The notes under the pieces: model-generated
Seen by the model: only the letters and a program-made list of their open reading frames with translations
Database searches by the model: none
Told to the model about the DNA's origin: nothing
Part shown: in pieces, positions 44,317 through 55,501 of the stretch
Layout: every line of letters begins with the position of its first letter
How positions within the stretch are numbered: position 1 is the stretch's first letter
Program-made: the position numbers and the translations under genes
From: Entoloma clypeatum
Taxonomy: Eukaryota > Basidiomycota > Agaricomycetes > Agaricales > Entolomataceae
Assembly (NCBI GenBank): GCA_963565915.1
Contig: OY751486.1
Location: 3,162,001-3,226,000, forward strand
DNA: 64,000 bases
Reading direction: 5' to 3'

Positions 44317-45080
44317 CGTTAGGTTCGCCCAGAGCGAAGAGAGCAACTACCAGACGAGTCAAGACGTCGCGCTTCTTTGAAGACTTCACCAGTAACCCAT
44401 TCAGCACGCCAGAAGCCCGACAGGAGGAGCTAAGTCCTCGAGACAGTATCGATTTTACACTCATCCAGCAGTACATCAAATCGGAGATCCGTCGCATCCT
44501 ACAGCAGGTGCTTGACGAAGAACTAGACAACGATGAGCATCGCCCCCACGGCGAGATAGCAGAGAGCATCCATCTTGCTCGGCAACACCAGATCGCGCGT
44601 TACAACGCCCGACAGAACGAACTCGAAAGTTTTCGCGTTCAAGAAGGACCTCAGACAGGACGGATCACAGAGATCAGAGAGTTTATCGGTGTCCAGACAA
44701 CCGTTATCAGAAGATTGATTAGGACGCTCACATCGAGACGTCCCAGAGCCGCACCACTACGTCTTACTCGAAGCAGCAGATCTACGCCCACTTCACCACC
44801 GACAAGCAACAGACCGAGTACAACCGTTGGGCACGAAACGAGAGACTTGACCCCTTCTTGCGACCAACAGACGCGCAGGAACAGAGATTCCTTAGAGATC
44901 TACAGAGGAAATACCCCGAACGTTTTGCCACCGATTCCGCCGACGAGTCCCCTGACGAATTTGCTTTTAACTCTGCGCAGTCAGATACCGAACAGACGCC
45001 TAGAACAGGGACTGATTTTCAACCCCTACCTGTATCCCGAACCCCATCTTCATCCCAACAATCCGACACCTCTTCTAGAC
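44317..45080 (+). other. Long protein-like leader of element A3
   Basis: One frame is open from 44312 through gag, reading KTSRFFEDFTSNPFSTPEAR and later LQQVLDEELDNDEH, with no ATG before 45081. A second frame from about 44760 reads TSYSKQQIYAHFTTDKQQ and continues NRWARNERLDPFLRPTDAQ and beyond. I infer a decayed N-terminal gag extension. Confidence 0.45.
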
Positions 45081-45950
45081 ATGGCAGAAGCACCGACAGT
45101 ACAAACAATGGATACATCCAAGATCATCAAAGATCCTGGGATGTTCAAAGACAGACACACCTTCGACGAGTGGTGGAAAGCTACCAAATTATACATCAGG
45201 TTCCAGAAGGGCCTGTCCGACGATCAGAAAATTCTTGCAGTGTTATCCCGCATGATGGAAGGGTCCGGTAAACACTGGGCCAGCAACAAGTTAGACGACC
45301 TTGCCACCGATGGCGAGAACATCACCTGGTTAGGGTTCTCAGACGACATCGCTACGCGATTCTCTATTGCCAACAAGTCGGCAGCGGCCAAGGCGAGACT
45401 CGAAGTCCTGAAACAGGAGAAATGCACCATCGACGAATTCTTGGACGAATTCGAAGAGCTCTTGAAGCTGTCAAACCTTGGCGAAGAAACTGGGAAATAC
45501 ATCCTGGAAAAGAACGTCAACCGCAGAATTTCTGAACAAGTGGCTAGCGATGGCAAGACGTACACTGATTACGCAAAGGAGATCCGAAACAAGGGACGAC
45601 AGATGGAGGGACATGCATTAGTCATCCGAGGGGGTGGCGACACATGCACCGGATCAGGCACCACTTATGGTGGTCAAGGCAAAGCCATGGAGATCGACAA
45701 AGCAGGAGTAGCCCGTTGCTACAACTGTCAGCGCTTTGGTCACCTTGCCAAAGACTGCAAAGCCCCAAAGAAGAAGGATGGTCGTAAGTGTTTCAACTGC
45801 GACCAAGAAGGACATATCGCGCGCAACTGCCGCAAGCCGAAGAAGAACTCTGGAAAGATTAGGAAGGTGTCTGATGGAGATACCGATGATGACGATGAAA
45901 CCATCACCATAGAGACCGATGAGAAGGATTTTCCCGAAGGGTCCGATTAA
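45081..45950 (+). CDS. gag: Gag of gypsy element A3
   Basis: 289 residues, ATG at 45081. It differs from A1 at one noticed residue (TFDEWW here, TFNEWW in A1 and A2). Both CCHC knuckles (about 45720-45830) and the acidic tail are intact. Pol follows in the -1 frame after the TAA at 45948. Confidence 0.88.
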   Translation: MAEAPTVQTMDTSKIIKDPGMFKDRHTFDEWWKATKLYIRFQKGLSDDQKILAVLSRMMEGSGKHWASNKLDDLATDGENITWLGFSDDIATRFSIANKSAAAKARLEVLKQEKCTIDEFLDEFEELLKLSNLGEETGKYILEKNVNRRISEQVASDGKTYTDYAKEIRNKGRQMEGHALVIRGGGDTCTGSGTTYGGQGKAMEIDKAGVARCYNCQRFGHLAKDCKAPKKKDGRKCFNCDQEGHIARNCRKPKKNSGKIRKVSDGDTDDDDETITIETDEKDFPEGSD

Positions 45951-45959
45951 ACGACGCTA

Positions 45960-48917
45960 AGTCGCGACCCTTATCCATTAAACGAACTCGCTTGCCTGGT
46001 GCAACTACAGACAATATAACTTATGTTATCCCTGCAAAGCGAGCCATTGCGTCAACTAAGATTGTCAAGGGAGATAAACCTCCGAAACAACGAGAGATCA
46101 AGCTGCAAGCTCAGATCAAAACACGATGAGGACCAAAGGCCATTTGACCCAAGGTTGATAGCGGATGTGAACGCACATGTATCCATCCCAGAATAGTACA
46201 CGAACAGAACCTTCCCACACGTGGAATAAAGCCCATATCAATCCTAAATGCGGATGGATCGCCGAACCGACAACAGAAAGCAGAAAAACTTGCCGAAGTC
46301 AAGCTGGACTTAGGAACACACCAGGAAACCATGGAAGCAATGGTATTGGACATTGGGAGAACGGACATGCTTTTGGGACATGACTGGTTGGTGCACCACA
46401 ACCCCACAATCAATTGGACGACCGGCGCTGTAACATTCAACCGGTGCCCATCAACATGTCAAACCAAACACTCGGATTTCAGGGTTAACCTTAATGGTCG
46501 CAAACATCAGGTTCGCATGGTGGAAGTACGAGACAAGGACGCGCCCAAGAAATCGGATCAGAAATGGAAGCCCAGAGACCCCATATTGGAAGCAGTTACT
46601 CCCACAACCAAATGACCCTCATACGTTGAACGTTTTGCCCATCTCTTTGAAAAAGAAAACTTCGACAAGATCCCAAAGGAAAGAGAATGGGACCACGGCA
46701 TCGAACTTACACCGGACGCACCAAAGGAGCTAGGAGGAAACACGTACCCTATGACCCAAAAGGAGCAAGAAGAACTGGACGAATTCATCGATGAAGGCCT
46801 GGCAACCGGAAAGATCCGACCGTCCAAATCCCCTTATGCATCACCCTGCTTCTTTATTAACAAGAAAGACGGTTCCAAACGATTGGTACAGGATTATTGC
46901 ACAGTCAATAAATTCACGGTTAAGGACAAATTCCCACTCCCACGCATCAACGACCTCTTGGATGTATTGAAGGACGCAGTCTACTTCAACAAAATGGACA
47001 TCATGTGGGGATACAATAATGTGCGGATTAAGAAGGGTGACGAATGGAAAGCCGCCTTCCTGACCAGCCGAGGATTGTTTGAACCATTGGTCATGTTTTT
47101 CGGTCTCTGCAACTCCCCGGGAACGTTCTCTCGGATGATGGCCAGCCTATTCAGGGATCAGATCCGTCGGCGCATCTGTGTGATTTACATGGATGACATA
47201 GTGGTTATTGGTAAAACCAAGGAAGAACTCGCCTGGAACACCGAAGAGATCTTGCAGATTCTGTCAGACAATGACCTGTTTCTAAAGGAGAAGAAGTGTC
47301 TTTGGGAAGTAACGAAATGCCCCATATTGGGATATGTCGTTGGAGAAGGACGTGTTGAGATGGAAACTGAAAAGGTGGACACAATCCGGAACTGGTGAGT
47401 ACCCACATCAAAAAAGAAAGTCCAGAGGTTCCTGGGATTTGCCAATTTTTATCAACGCTTCATTGAAGGATACTCAAACATCGCAAAACCACTCACAACA
47501 CTTACGGGAAGTACAGCATTCATGTGGGGACCAGCGGCGCAAGAAGCATTTGAAGGTCTCATATGGGCAATCACGACGGCACCAGTCTTGGCATTGCCCA
47601 AACCGGACGGACAGTCAGGGTCGAAACCGATGCATCGGGTTATGCGATTGGAGCAGTACTTTCACAGAAACAAGACGACAAGTGGCATCCTATCGCGTTC
47701 TTGTCGCGGACCATGTCCGCGGCCGAACAGAATTACGAGATATATGACAAGGAACTCTTGGCAGTCATGGAAGCACTGAAGGACTGGCGACATTATCTAC
47801 TTGAAGCCAAGGAACGTTTTGAGATCTTAACCGATCACAAAAACCTGGAGTATTTCCGGCGTCCTCAGGACCTAAACCAATGACAGAGGCGCTGGAAGAT
47901 GAAGTCACAAGACTATGACTTCGAATTGCGACATGTACCTGGGAAGACAAACGCGAAAGCAGACATCCTGTCACGTTTACCCTGGTATGAGACGGAACTC
48001 GAGCCGCAGGACAGCGACCAAATGCTCAAGGAGGGGCTATTTTTGAAATGATTGGAATCAGAAGATGTGATACAAATGGAGATGTTCACGAAGGAACAAT
48101 TCTTTGAAGGGGGTGAAACATCTGATTCCATCAAAATCGGAAACATCACAACCATCAAAAACCCATGGATCGCACGCATCAAGGCCTCGAATCGCATGGA
48201 GACAGAAGTAGCCCAGGGTCTGAAGAAGAATCCTCACTGGTACCAGCAGGAAAATGGCATCACCTACGCAGGAGAACGAGAAAGTACACACCATTCTATC
48301 TCAACTACGGTCTGCATCCTTGGAAGGGAGAACTTGTGTTGGAAGACACCAATCCAGCGGCAAACGACTTCTTGAAAAAACTCAAACAGGCACGAGAAGA
48401 AGCCAACGCAGCACTGAAACAGGCCCAGGATCAGATGAAGAAGACAGTTGACACACGACGAAGCCTGTCTCGGAATTACCGCATCGGAGACAAGGTGTGG
48501 CTGGAAGGGACTAACATCAGGACTGATCGTCCCTCAAAGAAACTTGACGCCCTCCGACACGGACCGTTCAAAGTCCTAGAGAAGAAAGGAGCTAGCACAT
48601 ACCGTCTTGATCTTCCCAAAACCTGGAAGATGATCCACCCTGTGTTCAACGAGACCCTGCTATCGCCATACGAAACCCCGAAGTATGCCATTCAGAAAAA
48701 GAAGCCAGCCCCTGATCCAATCATCGTCGAAGGACGAGAAGAATACCATGTCTCCATGATCCTGGACTCTCAGAAATTCCGTGGAAAGATCCAGTACCTT
48801 GTCCAATGGGAAGGGTATGGCCCAGAAGAGAACACGTGGGAACCTCGGACTAATGTTCAGAACGCTCAAGACTTGATCCGAGATTTTCATCGGCAAAATC
48901 CATCGCGTCCACGATAA
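45960..48917 (+). pseudogene. pol: Pol of gypsy element A3, integrase core deleted
   Basis: It carries the family-wide TGA codons and the 1-nt deletion before RNase H, plus TGA at 47881-47883 where A1 and A2 have CGA (LNQ-R-QRRW). A4 shares this last stop. At 48281 the sequence jumps from the start of the integrase (GITYAGER) to [10 protein letters not shown]. The deletion removes the HHCC zinc finger and both catalytic Asp residues with the Glu region, and shifts the frame. The chromodomain ([23 protein letters not shown]) is retained to the stop at 48915-48917. Confidence 0.9.
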
Positions 48918-49034
48918 AAGAACAAACTTTGAGAGCCATTTTCCACATCGACTTCTGTCACATCGAGTTCCCCGCTCCAACTCTTCTCGCCCAACACGCC
49001 GTTCTTCTTATACCTTTCAAACATCATTTCTGCC

Positions 49035-49403
49035 ATGTCCAACATCACCGCCGCCTCCACCGATGCTTCCGATATCAACCCCACCATCACCACCCTCATC
49101 GGCGAAGCGCTCTCCATGCGCGACCAGATCCATGCGCTCGAAACCTCCGTTGCTGACATCCTCCACCGGCAGATGCATATCCGCCTTCATACCCTCTCTG
49201 ATTTACCAACCGCCCCCACCGCTGAGGAGAAGCTCATCCTCAAAAACTATACCAACACCCTTGCTGTCGAGAATCGACGCCTTCGCCTCGCCGTTCGAGG
49301 TTTAGAGTTTGCCACGGCGGTAAACGATGAACTGATAAAGGATTGGGGTAATCGAGTTGACCCTGCCTGGGCTGATCCAAATGGCAATGATGGATGGGAG
49401 TAG
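49035..49403 (+). CDS. ORF3 of element A3 (intact, unknown function)
   Basis: 122 residues from the ATG at 49035, which follows a pyrimidine-rich stretch after the pol stop. The sequence is mostly helical in character. Residues about 15-60 (TITTLIGEALSMRDQIHALE, then SVADILHRQMHIRLHTL) and 68-100 (AEEKLILKNYTNTLAVENRR) show heptad-like leucines, suggesting a coiled coil. The C-terminus (WGNRVDPAWADPNGNDGWE) is Trp/Asp-rich. I see no signal peptide or membrane segment, so it is not an obvious envelope gene. It occupies the post-pol position in all four A copies, intact in A2 and A3 and frameshifted in A1 and A4. The function is unknown; it could also be a leftover of a captured host exon. Confidence 0.65.
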   Translation: MSNITAASTDASDINPTITTLIGEALSMRDQIHALETSVADILHRQMHIRLHTLSDLPTAPTAEEKLILKNYTNTLAVENRRLRLAVRGLEFATAVNDELIKDWGNRVDPAWADPNGNDGWE

Positions 49404-49440
49404 GTAGTCTGTGAGGACACAGACCTTGAGGAGGGGAACA

Positions 49441-49809
49441 TGTTACGGACTAACGACTACGGACGTATACGCTTACTTTTTCACTTTTACTCATCGGCCC
49501 CGCTTACACATATCATATTATACTTTATTTCCTTTAGTATACTTCGCTCCCGCGCTGACTCGCTTTCCGCAGCTGTCTGACTCATTCCGCAGTCAGCTTA
49601 CTCATTAGTGCATAGCCTTCCGCAGTCGTCTTACTCATGCGCACTGCCTTCCGCAGTTACTGACTCATTCACTACCGCTCATAGTCAGTACTATATAAAC
49701 CTCATGTACCATAGCTACATTCCTTAGATTTAGCAATCACATTGCTCTTCACCTTTCCATCTTCCTGCATACTCTGCCCGAACCTTGGAACGGTTTGTTA
49801 CGCATAACA
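49441..49809 (+). repeat. 3' LTR of A3
   Basis: 369 bp, TGTTA/TAACA. Matches the A2 3' LTR. It is preceded by the polypurine tract gaggaggggaaca and followed by gttac, the duplicated target in C. Confidence 0.94.
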
Positions 49810-52800
49810 GTTACGCTTCATCCTATAAACTCCCTTTCACCTCCATACCTCCGATCAAACTTAAATTATTTGACAGAACGTCCAACTCCGTCATTACTCA
49901 GGCGGTTGATCTCCCTGTATACTTTTCCTCTGGTGAATATATGGCCATTACAGCCTACGTGACTCCGCTCAATTCCTCCTGTTCTATGGTTCTTGGATAC
50001 AACTGGCTCACCCGCTACAATCCTATGATTGACTGGGTATTGGGCAGTATTACTTTCCGTCCACAGCTCTTGAAGGAGTCTCTGACCTTGACATCTTCTG
50101 CCAGGTCAGCTCCGCTACCTCCGCAGACCTCTCCCGATACTCCAAACTCCGACTCCGGCACACCTGCTGCAACTCTGGACATTGTCCCGAATATTGCATT
50201 GATAAATGCAGCCGCATTTGTGCACGCTTGCAAACTTCCGGGTGCCCAATCTTTCTGAATTCACCTCTCCGACCACATGATCTCTGCCCAATCCGCTTCC
50301 ATGTCCGAGGAACCTCCGGACCTCTCCCATATCCCAGAGGAATATCACGATTTTGCCGATGTTTTTAGCAAGACAAAAGCAGACACCCTCGCTCTGCATC
50401 GTCCGTATGACCTCCGCATCGAGTTAGAAGACGGATCGACTCCCCCTATTGGCCATATGTACTCCATTTCACAATCCGAACTATCTGCCCTGTGAAACTT
50501 CATAGACAAACATTTGGCCATTGGTTTCATTTGCCCCTCTCGCTCTCTGCACGGCGCTCCGGTCCTCTTTGTCCGAAAGAAGGACGGTTCCCTCCGCCTG
50601 TGCGTCGACTATCGGGGCCTGAACAAAGTTACCAAGAAGGATCGATACCCTCTTCCGCTCATCTCTGACCTCCTTTCCACTGCCAGAAAAGCACGTGTTT
50701 ATACCACTCTCAATCTCCAGCATGCATATCATCTTGTCCGCATTGCTGACAGAGATGAATGGAAAACCGCTTTCCGCACTCGTTACGGATCGTTTGAATG
50801 GCTTGTTATGCCTTTTGGACTATCCAACGCCCCTGCCGCTTTTCAGCAATTTGTGAATGATATCTTCAGTGACCTCCTCAATGTTACAGTGGTGGTCTAC
50901 CTCGACGACATTCTCATTTACTCCGATGACCCCGCCAAGCACCCCGACGATGTCAAGGAAGTTCTCTGACGTCTCCGCAAGAACGGACTTTACGTCCGCT
51001 CCGACAAGTGCGAATTTTCTGTTGACACAGTCAAATATCTTGGTTTCATCCTTTCTCCCTCTGGTCTCCACATGTCTGAAACCAAGGTGAAGACCATTCA
51101 AGAGTGGCCTGAACCTCGAAAAGTGAAGGACGTACAGTCTTTTCTTGGATTCGCGAATTTCTATCGACGTTTTATCCATGGTTATTCGGACATCATTGTT
51201 CCGCTCACCCGACTCACCCAGAAGGGTACTCCGTTCTGTTTCTCCGACTCCGCACAGAGTGCGTTCAATGAGTTGAAGCTCGCTTTTACCAAGGCACCAG
51301 TCCTCACTCATTGGATTCCTGATCGACCTATTATCATTGAGACGGACGCCTCCGACTACGCACTTGGTGCTATTTTGTCCATCCGGACCTCTGACAAGGA
51401 GATACACCCAGTAGTGTTCCACTCCCGCACCTTCACCGCCCCGGAACTCAACTACGACATGCACGACAAGGAGTTACTTGCTATCCATGCATTCAAGATA
51501 TGGTGACATTACCTTGAAGGCTCCGCTGCTCGGATCGATGTTGTCATGGACCACAAGAACCTGGAGTACTTCGCCACTACAAAGGTTCTCACCCGCTGAC
51601 AGGCCCGGTGGTCCGAGTTCCTCTCTCAGTTCAATCTCTTGATTCGCTTCTGCCCTGGACGTCTCGGTACCAAGCCGGACTCTTTGACTAGACGATGGGA
51701 CGTCTATCCCAAAGAGGGGAATAGCAACTATGCGTCGGTAAACCCAAGCAACTTCCAACCAGTCTTTTCCCAAGAACAGCTGTCCGCATCTCTTTGAGCT
51801 ATGGAGTTGTTCACCCCTGTTCTCCATGCCACAGTCATAATGGACATTGAACAGTTGCACTCCAACATCCTCCGTTCACTCCCATCCGACCCAATCTATG
51901 CCGACCATCTCAAGGAGCCCAAACCGCACTGGTCCATAGACTCCGACAGTTTCCTCCAGCATAGTGGTCGCATTTATGTCCCCGACTCCGATAACCTCCG
52001 GCTCCGCACCCTCTGCAACAAGCACGACCATATTCTCTCCGGACACCCCGGACAGAACAAGGCAGTTAGTCTCATTCAACGAGATTATACTTGGCCTGGT
52101 GTTCGAGACTTTGTCAAAAAGTACTGCAAATCCTGCACCACTTGCATGCGCTCTAAACCTCAACGCCACAAGCCCTATGGTATGCTGAAGCAACTCCCAG
52201 TTCCGAACCTTCCATGGAACTCCATATCCATGGACTTCATCGAGACACTTCCGACCTCCAGCGGTTTTGACGCAACCCTTGTTATTGTTGACCGAATGAC
52301 AAAACAAAGCATTTTTGTTCCGACTATGATCCACTGCACCTCCAAAAATCTAGCCACCTTGTTCATCCTGCATGTGTTCTCCAAGCACGGAGTACCGGAA
52401 CATGTCACCTCTGACCGAGGCCCGGAGTTCATCTCCCGCTTTTTCCGCTCCCTCGGAAAAGCCCTCAACATGACTCTGCACTTCACCTCTGGCTACCATC
52501 CTGAAGGCGACGGTCAAACCGAATGTACCAACCAAACCTTGGAACAGTACCTCCACATCTTCTGCAACTATCAGCAGGACAACTGGTCGAGCTACTTCCG
52601 CTTGTGGAGTTCGCATACAACAATGCTCCGAGTGCTATGACTGGGATCTCGCCCTTCTTCGCCAATAAAGGTTATCATCCGAACCTCTCCGTCCATCCAG
52701 AGCACGACCTTGCATCCGCCAGTGCCCAACAATTCGTCGTAGACCTGGACGAGCTTCACCAAGAGCTCAAATCTACAATCCTAGAAGCTCAACGATGTTA

Positions 52801-53301
52801 TCAAGGCCCCGCCGATCTCCGGCGTGCTCCGCCCCCTCTGCTTGATAGCAAGTGTTTGTGAAGGCTAAGTTTTTCCGCACTACACGACCCTCCAAAAAGC
52901 TGTCTGAAAAGTATCTTGGCCCCTTTGACATCCTTGCCAGGAATGGTACACACTCTTACACCCTCCGACTTCCGGACACCATACACAGTGTTCACCCCGT
53001 TTTCCACATCTCCATGCTGGAGCCATCTGTTCCGAACATCATTCCGAACCAGACAGTAACTCTGCCTCCTCCGATTGATGTTGAAGGAGAAGTGGAATAT
53101 GAAATCGCTGAAATCCTTGACACCAAACTGGATTGGCGGTGTTCTTGCAAACTGCTCTACCTAGTCCGTTGGCTAGGCTATGAAGGAACCAATGAGGAAC
53201 AGTCCTGGCTACCCACCATGGAACTCGAACATGCGACAGACTTAGTTGCGGACTTCCACTCTGCGTATCCAGAGAAACCAGGCCCCTTATCACGCCTATA
53301 G
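49810..53301 (+). pseudogene. pol: Pol half of gypsy element C (right arm)
   Basis: The coding frame enters from the A3 LTR inside the protease; the catalytic DSG is lost but MVLGYNWLTRYNP remains. Then follow RT (about 50514-51060, YLDD near 50900), RNase H (ETDASDYALGA, DHKNLEYF), an integrase with HHCC (HDHILSGHPG...CKSCTTC) and core (DFIETLP, SDRGPEF, Glu after DGQ), and a chromodomain at the end (EYEIAEILDT, RWLGYEG) to TAG at 53299. From the protease into integrase one frame is broken only by TGA at 50256, 50493, 50967, 51504, 51597 and 51795, each where Arg is expected. Two later frame changes lie near 52600 and 52855. Gag and 5' end are separated (42437-43932). Confidence 0.9.
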
Positions 53302-53367
53302 AACTGCGCAAGACATTTATATTGCAAAGTAAAAAATAATAATAATAAAAATTAGAGGGGGAAGGGG

Positions 53368-54287
53368 CTACTGGGTTTTGGCCTTCTTGGCAGGTGGACC
53401 GTCATCCTCTGACTCATCCCCTGGTTCTCCCTCCGCCTCCTCTTTCTCTGCTTGCAGTTCCGCAAGCTCCCCATCTGCCAATCCCTCATCCTCCCCCTTG
53501 TCCTTTTCCTCGTCCTCTTCCTCTCCTTCTTCCTCTTCTCCGTCCTCCAGCTCTGACTCCGGAGCCGCCGCCGCCAGCAGGGAGTTCCAGTAGGCGAGGT
53601 GGTTGTTCATAATTTGTAGCTGCCGGAGCAGCGCCCAACCGACCCTCGCCGACTGCTCCTCCCTCTCTTCCAGAGCCTCCCGGAGCCGCAACGGCTTTCT
53701 CCGTCCTTCCCCGCTTCTGCTTCGCCCGCATCTCGCTGGCCCTCAGGCATACCTATTTGCCATCCTTGCACCGCTGGCATGCAGTGCCTTTTCCCTGCCT
53801 AAGGAGATTGTCAGTAAGAAAAAGAAAATGGAGAAGTGGGTACTCACAACGCCCACTTACATTCCACCTTCGCCTGTGCACAGGCCTGACACGCCTCCCC
53901 CCGGACCTCCGACTCCTCTGCTCCACTCTCTGCCCTCTGTTTCCCCACCTTCTTCGCCCTCTTCTTCTCCTCCTCTGCCTCTGCCCTCTTCTTCTCCGCC
54001 TCTGCCTTTGCCTCTGCCTCTGCCCTCTTCTTTGCCTCTGCCTCCCTTGCCCTCCTCTCGGCCTCGGCCTTTTTCCTTGCCTCCGCCTCCTCCTTCTCCT
54101 TGCGTACCTGTGCCAGACGGCACAGGAGCTCCTCTTCGGAGTCGTTGAGGTTGGCGCTGGAGCATGCGGGTTGTGTGTTCAAGTCTTGGGGCATGTTGGT
54201 GGTAACTGGAAGAAAACCCTTGGGCCGCTTATCTCCATTAAATAACTGAGACCACATGACCTTGTTTATTTTCTCGCGGTCTTCCAT
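53368..54287 (-). pseudogene. Zn2Cys6-like coiled-coil protein gene (right arm)
   Basis: Mirror of 22794-23713, with the same intron, the same TAG in the second half of the cysteine cluster and the same frame change; described there. It ends 66 bp from the C pol stop, tail to tail. The upstream end abuts the KDZ terminal repeat at 54410, so its promoter was probably displaced by the KDZ insertion. Confidence 0.6.
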
Positions 54288-54409
54288 GGGTGTCAGACCT
54301 AAGAGGGGAATACTGTTATATCCATCTCCGAATCTCCGATCCACTCCGATCGTTCTCCGACATTCCGGACATCTGTTACCTCTGCATCTCCGCATGTTGC
54401 CATCACAAT

Positions 54410-54497
54410 GGTAGCTAGCACTGGAAATCATAATAACATGGCACCTGCCATAACCTAATGTTATGAATTGGTGCACAATGCCATGATCTTTATGATA
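54410..54497 (+). repeat. Terminal inverted repeat of the KDZ transposon (right arm)
   Basis: Starts ggtagctagca and ends ccatgatctttatgataat; the inverted partner is 37625-37702. Confidence 0.7.
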
Positions 54498-55490
54498 ATG
54501 ATAACTTATGATATCAGCCCAATATTACCATAGACAAATGATTGTGTCTTTATGCATTCAAATCATTACATGCTGGCTAGAATCATACTGTTGAAATATT
54601 TAAATCATTCCATTTTACTATAGACAAATGATTGTGTCTTTATGCATTCAAATCATTACATGCTGGCTAGAATGATACCTTCATTGTATTTAAATTATTA
54701 CATACTGGCCAGAAAGATATTCAAATCACTACATGCTAGTTAGAATGATACTGTTGTTGTATTTAAATCATAATATACTGGCTAGAATTGTTATGGTTGA
54801 CAAACCCATGCGATGCTTAGGCAGAGAGGCTTAAGTAGCAAAGGCAGATACCAAGGTGATTGCTAGATCTGGGGAATACATGCAATGTATCTACCCTATA
54901 TATACTAGAAGGTCGAGTCATCTAGATGACTCTAGAGCGGTTCCGGTCTGACTCCAGAAGTGGACCCGGAGTAGGTGTCTATGGTAACTGCTGCGGCGTG
55001 AGTCAGAGTATCTAAGTATAGTCCAATAAGTAACACGATGTCAAGGATGTGTGAGAGTAACCATCTAGATATGGTAACGATGACCATACTGTAGTGAATA
55101 AGCGGAGGCCGGGGTCCGAATGATGTAAAAGTGAATAGTAAGCATGAAACCAATAGATAAGATGAAACTGGCCATTAATCAGATAAGGCCTCTATGTCTT
55201 GTATCTTGTCCAAGCGATCAATGCCATGGATAGCGAATCCATAACAAGAATGATACCATTGTTGTATCCAAATCATTATATACTGGCTGGAATGATACCG
55301 TCATTTCATTCAAATCATTACCTGCTGGCTAGAATGATACTATTGTTGTAAAGTTAAATCATTATATACTGGCTAGAATGATACAGTTATTCAGTCTATA
55401 TTGGCTTGAACTAATCATTCTAATCTCCAAATGCAATGATCAATCAATTTAAAAAACCTCAGGACAGGTGCTACTCTATCTATGTATCTA
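54498..55490 (-). repeat. KDZ subterminal repeat block (right arm)
   Basis: Mirror of 21590-22583, units of the type aatcattacatgctggctag followed by aatgatac, with the solo LTR nested inside. Confidence 0.8.
54789..55246 (-). repeat. Solo LTR (gypsy, related to family A), right arm
   Basis: 458 bp with TSD agaat at 54784-54788 and 55247-55251; the same insertion as 21835-22292, so it predates the arm duplication. Confidence 0.88.
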
Positions 55491-55501
55491 TCTGTCAATA
55501 T

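Larger units (their letters stand above)
43933..49809 (+). mobile_element. Ty3/gypsy chromovirus family A, copy A3 (internal deletion)
   Basis: 5877 bp with both LTRs. The flanks differ (gtaca at 43928-43932, gttac at 49810-49814), so it is not a simple insertion. Relative to A1 a 670-bp stretch of integrase is missing at 48281. The 5' LTR is of the A1/A4 type and the 3' LTR of the A2 type, supporting a recombinant origin. Confidence 0.93.
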
